Source: Strongylocentrotus droebachiensis | Taxonomy: Eukaryota; Echinodermata; Echinoidea; Camarodonta; Strongylocentrotidae | Direction: 5' to 3' | Assembly: GCA_035222895.1 (NCBI GenBank) | Contig: JAVYIG010002538.1 | Location: 177,494-241,493 of the forward strand | DNA: 64,000 bases | The notes under the pieces: model-generated | What the model was told of the DNA's origin: nothing | Seen by the model: the letters and a program-made list of their open reading frames with translations, nothing else | Databases searched by the model: none | Shown: positions 39,701 through 51,700 of the stretch, piece after piece | How positions within the stretch are numbered: position 1 is the stretch's first letter | Layout of the letters: each line of letters opens with the position of its first letter | Program-made: the position numbers and the translations under genes

Positions 39701-42700
39701 ATGCGTGCAAATTTTCGCGGAGATCGGCCGTTTCACGGCCGAGATCTTGGGGGGGGGGGCCATAATCCCCCCCCCCCCCCCGGCCGTAGTAAGACTTCAA
39801 ATAGCCCGGCCTTATTAGGGTTAAAGCGCTTTGTATCGAGTGGAAGGGCGCTATAAGAATTGCAATTGTTATTACTATTATTATCCTATTACCTTGTGCT
39901 CATGGTTCTATCCTATGCTAATTTCCATCTATTTTTGTTTGGTGTGTTTCAGGACAAGGCTTACATTGAGGCGTCACCCATCCTCCTCATCAAGTCACAG
40001 AAGAACCCGACCGAAGTGGCTGGAATGAAGGAAGCACATGTAAGACAGACCAAAAGCTAAATTGAACAAAATTACTGACAAATATAAGCTAAATTTCCCC
40101 AAATCCAGACTCTTATTACCTGTAAAACGTCTTATAGTGGCTGCTTAGGAAAACATGGAACTATATTCCACTTTCCATCAGAGAATGTAACTGTCTCGGC
40201 TCTTTCAAAAGATCCTTAGTAACTCAATGTGATTTACCTATATATAAAAGTTTATTTATTTCATATATATTTTTTCACATTCTGTTTTTTGTAAGTGCGA
40301 TGGCACTTTTTTTCTTTTAGCGCTACTAAATGATCGATTTTATTGATATCATTAAAATAAAGAACAACAATACAAGAAGGAAACAAACAGCATATTGTTT
40401 ATTTTAGTCTTAATGAACATTTTTGTCGTTGAAAAGCCAAATCAATCAATCAATCAACCAACCAACCAACAAACCAACCAACCAACAAATCAACCAATCA
40501 ACCAACTAAACAAAGAACCAATTAATCAATCAGTCAGCCAATAAATCGATCGATCAATCAATTAATCAATAAATAGTCAGTCAATCAACCTATTAGATAA
40601 TCACTCAACCATCCAATCAATCTATCAATCAGCCAATAAACAAAATAATCAACCATTCATTCAGTCACTCAATCAATCAATCAATCGTTCAACCAGTGAT
40701 TCCAATCTAACTTCTTCTTTTTACAGCGTCTTGATTCTATCTCTCTGTGTGAGCTTGGCGGGTGGTTGCAGGAGACCATGGATAGCTTAGACGTAAGTAT
40801 ATTTCGAAATTTATTCTGACACTCTTGTTTGTCCTGGGCTGTTTTGAAAAGAACCTAGAAATCCGGATTTCAATAAAAAGATGTTAGCAATTGTGTGTTT
40901 TCCTGTCCATAGTGTAATGGGGCGGGCATTCAAATATATTGGGGGGGGGGGGCATCGGTCTTTTTTATCGCCTGTTCCCCATCACTTTCTATTACTCTCT
41001 TCATAAAACTCTTTTTGTGGTGTTTTTTTTTACCACTCGATGTGCGTGGGTAGGGGAGGGGGGGGGGGGGGGGAAGCTCGAATATGATATCCTTTGGCAA
41101 TTTTTTTAGGGGGTAATTGTCCTAGCGGGTAATTTTCCGGAGGAGGGGGGGGTAATTGTCCTCGAAGGTGGTTGTCCTTTGGGGGTAATTTTCCGGGGGG
41201 GAATTGTCCTCGGGGTGGTTGTCCTTTAGGGGTAATTTTCTGGGGGTAATTTCCAGAAGGGTAATTGTCCTGGGGGGGGGTATTGTTTCGGGGGGTAATG
41301 TTCTGGGGTGATTTTGTCCCGGGTGTGTTTGTCCTGAAACGGCTCAAAGGCACTCATATATTAAAAAATATATATATATTATTTAGAATTATTTACAATT
41401 TAAATCAGCAAAAGGCTTACAAAAATAGGTTTCCACAACTAATGTAATTGCTATTTCTTCAAGAATCGTGTCGTGTAGTGTACACCGGGCTATACTATTA
41501 AGTTATCATATTGCATTCTTAACGTGTTAATTTCTCTTCATTACGATTTACAACAGGACCCTGCAGTGGGAGATAAAAGCGTTCTCAGTGAGCTCAGGGT
41601 TGAAGAAAAGGCAGTAGAAGTCCGAAGGTACATTCATGTCTTTATTTCCGAAATTGAATACCCGTTCGAATACCCAAAATACTTGTTATATTTTATTTGT
41701 TATGACGACAAAGTTAATCCTATATTTTGCCTAGAAATAATTTTAAATATACCTCCGAATTGAAACGAAGCTGATAATAACGTAACCGAACATTACTAAT
41801 ATTAAAATGTGCAATATTTATTTTGTTTGCACTTAATAATGAAGGCTTATTGTAAATTCAATGTATTTCGGTACATGGTTTTGTAATAACCAAGGGTGCG
41901 TTTAAGCCCAATTTTGAAGGCAGAATAAGCGATTTGAAACGCTCATCGTAAACACTCATCGATATCGCAGTTCCACGGTGTACTGTTTATGCTCACTTCT
42001 CTGGCTCCTCCAGGCAATTCTCGCTGGGTGGCCTTGCAGCTGGATTCGCAAACCTGCACTGCGCATGCTACGTAGACCCACTAGAGGTCAGTGCGTTGAC
42101 CCCATTTAAACGCGTTTACAAATGATTGTGCGTTTATGCTTCCCCAGAATCGCCGATCGTAAACGCACCTTTTTGTGAGTTTACGATCGGCGATTGTGAT
42201 CGCCGTTTTTCGGTGATTCTACCAAAGTGAGAAAGGACGCAACCGTGTTTTGAACTAAACGTGTAACAGATGCCTGATTCTGGCCAGAAAAAGTTGAGCA
42301 TAAACATACCCCAAGTCACACCGATGAAACCGACATCAGACCGACAACACACCGATTAAACGATTACATTACACCATATGGCTAAGAATCGGTCGGTCTG
42401 GCGTCTCGACGCGTCGGTTCGTAGTCGGTCTGGCAGTGTTACTAAGGTGCAATTTATACCTTAGTTTAAAACTTTTTTATGTGGAATGCATGGATGTCTC
42501 ATGAGACAAGGAATGAGTTAAATTAATTATAAATAAATTTACTTTTGTATTTGTTTCAGCGTTCACCCAACCAACAAGGGTCTCAGTTTTGGAACGATCT
42601 CATCATTTGGGGCGAACGGAGCCGTTATTCATTATACGTAAGAACAAAATTATACCATGGATTCACTGATGCGATCATAAGACATTTGTTTAGATTTTGT

Positions 42701-45700
42701 ATTTCCCTTGTCTGTTTAATATTTTGTATTTTCCTTTCACCGCAATCGTGGCCTAATATCGTTATCCCATATTACCCCCTTCCATTCTCGCGCCCCTCTT
42801 TCGTCCCTCTTTATAGTACCCACCTTAAATCTCACATATTAAAAAAACATGTAATTGAATAAACATAAGTGCGACTTGAGACTGAAACCAAGGGTAACAT
42901 AGTTTCAAATATTTTCAAAACAATTGCGAGATTACAAACTATTCAGCTGGAATCGAATACACAGACGTTGACACGTAGTCCCATTTGAATGTGTGGAGTC
43001 CAGAATAAAAAATAATAAGATATAGTGATAAGAAAGAAACGGATAGATCACATGTACCAACATTTTCATTTTGTCATTTTTGTATTTCTCTGCCCCATTT
43101 TTTTGGCCGTCGTGATCATTCTTTTCACCATTGTGTATATAACTATTTACATTTGTTTGTTACTGTTATATTAGATTTCAAAATAAAGAACCCTGTGGAT
43201 AGGGGAATAATTGTGCCTCCTGTATTATATTAAGCTGATTTTATGAGGTGTTTACATATTTTCCAAGATTATAGGTTGATTTGTTTTCCACCTCCCTTAC
43301 AGGTCATCTAATGAGACTGATATACCAATCACAAACCAAGGAATCTTCCTACTTGATTCTGGTGGACAATACCTGTAAGTAAATTCAGGGACGGCAACAG
43401 ACGGGGAACAGCAACCCCCCCCCCCCCCCCTCCATCCAACCCACACACACACCCACGTCATTGCTCGGCGGCTCTGCTCCTTCACAAAATGTTCCCCACA
43501 CTTTTGAAAACTCGATGAAGTAGAGATATCTTATCTGATATCAAAATTGTTTTTGTTAGGTCATTGAACTAATATCATTTAGAGGAAGAACTGTTGAATA
43601 GACATCATGGGCAGTCACAAGGCGTCACCATTTGCAAATAGGGGGGGGGGGTGCTCGGACCAAATTTGTTGACAAGAAAGGTGTGTACCTTTAATACAAA
43701 AAAAGACCGTTAGTTGCAATTCGTGGAAGAAAGATTTGCGAATTACATAATTTGCCTACGTAATACCTAGAAGGGGGAAGACTTCCAATTATACACCACT
43801 CCAGCGATGCCCCGGTGAAAGGCCTGTAGATGCTGATATCTTTTTTATTCACCTTCTTTGCAGTCAGGGAACCTGTGACATCACACGTTCTTTCCACTTT
43901 GGAGAACCTACAGCTTTTATGAAGGTGAGTTAACAATACTTTCTTAGCAGAATGCTTTCTATATCTCAGCAGTTATCATAATGGGGAAAGAGGTAGTTGA
44001 CTCTGTACGTGAGCACCCTATGTGTATGGTGCAACACGTCAATCGCCAATCGTTGGCAGAAGCTAGGTTTTGAGATAGGATCCGTAACAACTTTTGTCGA
44101 GCGTTAGTCGAAAAATTTGTATTCCTCGATCAATAAAGTAATTTGTTTAAAACACCTCATTCTCTTGTACATGATGGTCGTGTTGACGCCAATGCACTGC
44201 TATATAAACGTATTTATTGCCTATTCTTTTGTATTCTTCCTTTAAAAAAAATGATATCCTAAGAATTTTATACGCTGATTTGATCATATTTTTTCTTCTT
44301 GTCTCCTTATCATTACTTAATGGTGTTGTAGGAAGCCTATACGAGGGTACTCATGGGTCATATTAATTTGGTCTTGGCCACTTTCAGGAACGGGGTGTAT
44401 GGTAAGTTGGCATTAAAAGAGTTCCTCACCCAGGGCCCTGTCTCACAAACTTGTTATCAATAACAAATTGCAATCACTGTTATAAGCTACCTAAATCATT
44501 GTATTTGATAGGTTGCGAGCATTGATTTTGTATTGAAAAGAAGATTTGTGAAACAGTGCCCAGATTGAACCCTATATCTGATGTGCTTTACGTTTAGATA
44601 CAGGGCTGCCCGACTTTGCATTAATTTAATGCATGACCGTCATTCTATGATCAGCTGTTAACTTCCATCTCTAAAATCATAAACATGATTTCATAAGGAA
44701 AGCTTATTAGTTCAATTTAAAAGTACTGGTACTTTGGCCCAAAATTTCCGTGACCTAATTGGGCCACTTCTGTTTATTTCCTACATAAAATAAAAAGTTA
44801 AGGTCATGATCAGGGAGAGAATATTTTATTCAATCACCGTGTTTCAATCTCAGTAAACAATCTCCCAAACCACTGTCTATTTTCGCTCGATTCTTCGCAT
44901 GTAAATTTGTGCAATCCAAATGTTTTTGGCATATGATTGTTCTACTTCGACTACATACAAGAAATGATTGACCAGTTAAGATATACAAAGTGGCCATAAC
45001 ATCAGACTTGAGTTTAATCTCAAATCCGTGGATGCTCATTGAACTTGAGAAGTCAAGACACACTTTTATCCTGCAGTTGTACAAATTTACGATAATTCTC
45101 AAATTTTGCTTTGAATTCTTTCCTTCATTTTGTAGTGGTGTCGTGGTCTAGTGGATACGTGTCCTGGCTTTGATCACATGGTTCGTGGTTCGAATCCCGC
45201 CAATGCACAAAATCCTTTGGCAAGACACTCATTTATATTTGCCACTCTCCATCCAGTCTCATGAATTAAGTGGGTACCCGGTTGGAAGAAATTCCTCGAA
45301 TGCTTTAATAGCAGCTTATCATATCGGCTCAGCTACAGCCGAAGTAATAATGTGATACGTTGTATAATCCAATGGAGTATAATGCATATAGTAGCTGCGC
45401 TATATAAATTGACATATTACTATTGTTATTTTATTATTATTAATCATTCACCAAGGTCGTGAACTTGACGCCCATGCACGTCAGCCCCTGTGGGAGGGAG
45501 GTCTGGACTACCGCCATGGCACTGGACACGGTATTGGTCACTTCCTTAATGTCCATGAAGGTAAGATGTGAATAGATTTTATTGAATTAAATTTGATTTG
45601 ATTTGATTTGATTTGATTTGATTTGATTTCATTTGATTTCATTTCATTTGATTCGATTTGATTCGATTCGGTTCGGTTCGATTCGATTTGATTTGATTCG

Positions 45701-48700
45701 ATTTGATTTGATTTGATTCGATTTGAATTGATGTGATGTGATTGATTTGTTCTCATTTGATTTTAATTAATTTGATTTGATTTGATATGAAATTTGATTT
45801 GGTACACAAAAGCCCATTCAAACTTTTTTCCAGAAAAAAGATAATATGATACAGGGGCGGCGATTTCTTTTCATGACCGGGGGGGACGAAATGCGAGGAA
45901 CGAGGGAAGAGTGATGTAATGAGCATAATCGTTTTTTGGGGGGAGAAAAAAATCCAAATCATCACCGCTCTTACATGTTACATACAGGCCCCGCGGAACG
46001 TTTTTCAAGGTGGGAGTGGGGGGGGGGGGGCTAAAGTGTTTGCGATCAGATAGAGCAAAGCAAATGGGGCGTAAATTGGCGTGGGGTCCAGGGGCGGAGC
46101 CCCATGAAGCTCAGAGTTTTTAGGCATTTAATAAGGGTCAGATGAGCATATTTTGATACCTTATTTGTGACACTTGCATGCAGGTCACTAATCGGAGTGG
46201 GGTCCAGGGGGCGAAGCCCCCAGAAGCTCAGCGGTTTTAGGCATTAAATTACGATCAGATTAGCATCCAGGGGCCGCCTTAGGGCCCTTGGTGGGGTCTA
46301 AGGGCGGAGCCCCCGGAAGCTCAGGATTTTAGGCTTTTGAATATGATCAGATGAGCATCCAGTGGCCCGCCGAGGGCCCTGGTGGGGTCCAGGGGGCGGA
46401 GCCCCCGGAAGCTCAGGTGTTTTAGGCATTTAATTGTGGTCAGCTGAGCAACCAGGGGCCCGCCTTAGGGCCCTTGGTGGGGTATAGGGGCAGCAACATT
46501 TGTAAATTAATCACTGGTATCGAATTAGAAATAAGCCACGTTTGAGTTTTATCGGGAGGGGGGGGGGGGGGGGGACTGCCCCAAGCCTGAGTGAGTGAGC
46601 ATAATTAATGAGAGGGGTGAAGGTGACGAAAGTGACTACCCCTCATAGGTTTTGAAGTTTTGTTGTATTACAGAATTATATTCCTTAGCAAAACTATAGT
46701 ATGAAAACAAACAATGTACTGTTTTCACACTTCACTTTTCTATAATATTTACTTGTACATTTTGAAGGATATTATGCGAGGGAGCAAAGCTCCCGAGCCA
46801 GAAGATTTTCGCATTTTTATTTGTCTAAACGCTGCACTCTTGGGCCCTCCAAAGCCTAATAGTGTGTTACAGTCTTTAGTCAGTATTTGCTGTACATTAT
46901 TTTTTTGCACTTTTTCAAATTTTCCGGGGGGGAGGATCCCCCCTACAAAAATCGAGGGGGGGACGTGTCCCCCCCGTCCCCCCCGGGATCGCCGCCCCTG
47001 ATATGATAGTCATACAGTCATGTTTTAATAAATTAACAACACTGATGAACACAGGAAGAAAGGAAAAAAATACTACTAAAAAATGTAAAATAATTATTGC
47101 TGGAATAACATAAATGACTAAAAGAATTGATCACAAAAATGAATGAATGTATTGTAGAAATAACTCACTAAGTAAATAAATACATGAAAAGAAAGAGTGA
47201 TAGAATGATAAATGAAAAAGTAATTACATCAATATATAGGTACATGAAAACATAATTAAAGTAATGTACATTTTAGAACATGTAATCAGAAAAAATGTGA
47301 ATATTATCGTTGTACTCGTAATCTTAAATTATCAAAAAGAAGACATGAAGAGCCTGTTGGGCAATCAATTACATTTTGGGGGAATTCAAGTTATTGATTC
47401 GTTCATTTGGTTTCATGGATTCCGTATGTTTGTATGTGTTGTGTGCGTGTTTGTGTCTTTTGTCTCTATACTATCTCTATATCTATGTATGTGTGTGTGC
47501 GTGTATGTGTGCGTGCGTGTGTGTGTGCGCGCGAGTGCGTGTAAGATACATACCGTGCATACGCTGGATGTGCCATTTATCATGTTTATCCCCTTTTTGT
47601 TCATGACATTTCTCGTTGCTTCATATATACAAAGTCATCAGATTTTAAAGCTTGTCATATTTTGATGATGTTTACAATGACAGTACAAAATTATTGTTCA
47701 TTTCTTCATTTGTTTTCATCAATATTTTTTAAACATTCTGGAGTTTCAATTTTAAACCATTGCATGATATTTTGCATGTTTTCTAAATTATGTTTATAAC
47801 TGGCAGGTACATGTACATGTTGGTTTTTCCCCTTCATGTTAACGTCTTGTATTTCATTTTCATCACGTTTCATCATACTCGTAATAGTTGGTCTAGCACG
47901 ATGTATCTTAAATATAATGCCCCTATCGAAAACAAGCTTGTCCTTTTATGAATTTAAATTACTGAAGGAAAGCCGAGGCAATCGACATCTGGTTTGAATG
48001 CCTATTTATTAAATGTTATGCACCCAGTAATTGACTCGTTTGAAAAAATTGTTGCTAGGATAATGAATTCGCACGAGGGAAAAAAATATTTCGAACGCCC
48101 ATTCCTTTTAAATTGCATGCTAAGTCGTCACTCAGGTGACGACTTATTTGAAAATTTTGTTTTGCGCCGATAACAAAACCGAGCGACAGAAAATTGAATT
48201 GACTGACCATTCATTAAATCGCATGCTCCTTATTCAAATTTACATGACTCATTTTAAGAGCTTGTTGCATGAATAACGATAAGTTTGCCGTGGCAATAAC
48301 AACTAATGTGAATGGGAATGTTCTTATCATTAAACCAAATAACCAAACTGCAAAATTGAACGGGAAAACCTATATTTCTTCAAAAATATTGGGTTAGGGT
48401 TGCAATTAGGTTTGAAGTTAATTTTAGGGTTATGATTAAAAAATATCCACAGAGAAATTGTCGAAGGAGCATGCGCTGTAAAAGCATGCATGTTTTCATG
48501 ATCTGCAAATCACTGATACTTATCATTCACAGGGCATAGATAATTCATTCAAAAACTAGGTCCAATACCTTCATCATGCTTTTCATATTTGTTGCAAAAT
48601 TCAATGGTGCCCATCGCTTGTTTCATGTCTTTTTCCCCACCAGGTCCTGGTCGCATTAATCTCGGCTACAGTGCTGCTCACGAACCTATTCATCAAAACA

Positions 48701-51700
48701 TGTTTTTCTCAGACGGTAGGTATAAATAGGAAGAAAAAAGCATGGCGTTATTTAGTACAAATCTGTATATCCTCTCTGTATATCATAGGTCCAGCGAGTA
48801 TTAGTCTTGGTTACAGCTCCCGACACAAACCTATTTATACTGGCATGTTCTTTTCTGATGGTGAGTAGAATTTGAAGAACTCTTCACATCGTAGGTTTGT
48901 ATAACGTCATTCTAAAAGCTTTTAAGAACTGAATTTTTCGATTTTTATTGATGCTAATTACATCATATTAGCATGAAGGCCAGGAATCCGTCGATTCGGA
49001 GTCGATGCAGAGTCATTTTAATGACTCCGGGTGAGTCTGCATGATCAGTTTGTCGTGGATGGACATTACTTTGACAACTTTGAAAGTTTGAAGGCCTCTA
49101 GAAAATAAATAATGATTTGTATTGAGCTATGAATTTATGTGTATTTTTCTTTCTTCATACCCCATATAAAATGGTATGGTAAAGAGAAATGTTCCTGGAA
49201 CTCGTTGAAGAACCAAATATCCATTAACCTTTAGTGTTTTACTTATTGATGGTAGGCCAAAGTCTCTTAATTTATTTTAAAGTGAAATATTCTCAGTGTG
49301 ACGGAGGATACAATGTAGCATCTAAACTCATCTGAATCGGTATTAGATACTTAAATGAACTAAACTTGATATTTTCTTCAAATTTCTTTTGCTGCTTTCA
49401 GAGCCTGGTTACTACGAGGATGGAGAATTCGGAATTAGAATTGAAGATGTCATGTTTGCTAAGGAGATCGTGCTAAAGGTAAATGAAGCAGCTTTTCGTT
49501 AAATCAAATTTATATTCTGCATCTGAAAAAACAAAAGTCAAGTTTAAGACAGAAGGAGAACATTAAAAAACAAAGATAAAAAAGAAGGAAAGGAAGGGCA
49601 GAAATGGAAAGGAAATGAATTGAAAGGAAGCGAAAGGAAAGAAAAAAAGAAAAAAAGATATGGAAAAAGAAAGTGAACAAAAGGAAAGGAAGGGAATGTA
49701 AAGATAAGAAAGGGGGAAAAAACATTGAGGGGAAGAAAATAAGGTAACGAAACAAAAACAAAAAAATATGAAAAGAAAAGAAAAGCCAAGAAAATGTTAA
49801 AAACACAAAATAAATATGAAAATTGAATTTGGAATGTTGTTGAATTTCGAAATACAAAAAACAAACATATAGGCCTTTTGCTGTTTTGGTAAAAAAAAAC
49901 TGGTATGAGTCACAAACCGCTTTCACAAGACGACCATAACTTATAAATCCATATCACTGTTAAAACACTGCTCTAATATAGTTTTATATTTAAATTTATA
50001 AATACTTTCTTTCCAGGTGCGAGAGGTGCCCCTTATTTTTGTCTAATGAGTGCCCTTTTCCTTTTTGATAAATACCCCATCTCCTTTTGTAATAAGCGCT
50101 CCTTCCCCTTTAAAACAAAATTAATGCACCTTTTCACCTTTGATAAGTGCCTCTGTCAATGAGCATAAATTGCTCTTGGTAATGTTGCTAGTGTCCTTTT
50201 TCTTATCTTCATCGCCCTTTGATAAGTGTTCCCTTTTTTCGTTTATTTCCTGCTGTTGCTTTTAGGAAGTGTGTCCTCTTGCTATCTTCTAAAGGCCATA
50301 TTCTAGTTTCAATCTTCATAATTGCTCTGATCTAGTTAATTCATGAATACTTTTCTTCTACCATTCAGCACAAATTCAACGACTACACTTACATGACGTT
50401 TGAGATGATCTCACTGGTACCTCTTGAGCCTACATTGATCGATTTCAGCCTCATGACCACCAAGCAGGTAAGACACCCCTATCACTTTCTCCATCCCCCT
50501 GTCGTCTCTATGTTTGTCTGTGTGTGTCTCTCCCTCTCACCCTCCTCTATTCTCTCTCTTCTTCTTCTTTTTCTCTCCCTCCTCTATTTTCTCTCTCTCT
50601 TTCTCCTCTTATCTCTCTCTTTCTCTCTTCCCTCCCTCTCTTTCTGTTTCTGTGTATATGTCTCTCTTGTATGTTTGTCGCTCTCTCTCTTTCTCTCTCT
50701 TTCTGTCTAGCTCTCTCTCTACGTGCTTGTCATTGTGTATGTATGTATGTACCTGCATGTTTTTCTGTTGTACGAAATTGTGCTCGTAGGGCAATTGCTC
50801 AGCGTCTGTTTCATACACTAACTGAATTCTTGACTTCAACTCTAGACCCCAACACTTTACTTAACTCCAGGCGCGTAGCCAGGGGGGCGGTCGCCTCCCC
50901 CCCCCCCCCCCCCATAAAAAAAAAAAAAAAAAAACGCCGGCCCAAAAAAAAGAGAAAGAAGAAAGGAAGAGGACGTAGGAAGAAAAAGGATTAAGAGTCG
51001 AGAACGGTACAATGAATCGTCTTCTTTCTCTAATAATTTAATGAAGCGTCAAAAGAAACTGAATTTAGACAAGGATTAAGAGTCGAGAACGGTCCAACGA
51101 ATCGTCTTCTTTCTCCAGTAATTTGATGAAACGTCAAAGCTTCCGCGCTTCGTCAAAGCTTCCGCGCTGCACCCACCCCCCTAGGGAGCGCGCTTCGCGC
51201 ACTCTGTAAATGATTCGCACGCTTCGCGTGCTCACTACCGCCCCCCTAAAATAAAATCCTGGCTACGCGCTTGGTTTACTCTAACCCTAACCTAAAACCC
51301 GATTGTAACCCCAACCCTTTACCTTTTGACGAATTAAAGGCCAAGAAGCAGTCTGTTGTCACAGTTAATGTCGGCTCATCACCTATTTTGCTATTTGGCC
51401 TCTCTGTTTGCATGGTTTGTCTGTATTAGTTGTCTGCCTAACTAACCAGGGGGTACTTGCTTCATGGGGGGGGGGGGGGGAGGTATTCTTACTAGATGGT
51501 TCAGATGCAAATGAGAACAAAGACCACAAATATGGAGGATTGGGGAAGGGGGCTCAGTAGGTGTGTTTATTATATTTATGTATTTACCACTTGAGGGATG
51601 GGACACCCTTACCAGCTTTTTTTCTTCCATAGGGGCTGTTATCTTTTTCGAATTCATTTTGCTCCGTCCCCTTACTCTTCTTATCCTCTTTTTCGATTGG

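Larger units (their letters stand above)
47010..48640 (+). other. Rest of intron 19
   Basis: AT-rich intron sequence with no supported exon. It holds the TG tract and a perfect short hairpin at 48121-48146. Confidence 0.6.

Noticed and set aside
40438-40695. A CRISPR-like or satellite array
   Set aside because: It is a simple diverged tetranucleotide tract with no spacer structure, in a eukaryotic intron.
45141-45215. A functional tRNA gene
   Set aside because: A and B boxes are present, but the acceptor and anticodon stems do not close properly, and the sequence continues into a SINE body with a TTA-type tail.
48644-48860. Exon 20b as a dead duplicate
   Set aside because: Both splice sites, the frame and the family-conserved MFFSD end are intact, so decay is not supported.
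49510-49926. A 138-codon Phe-rich membrane protein on the minus strand
   Set aside because: It comes from the A/G-rich low-complexity tract in intron 21 and has no support from composition or motifs.
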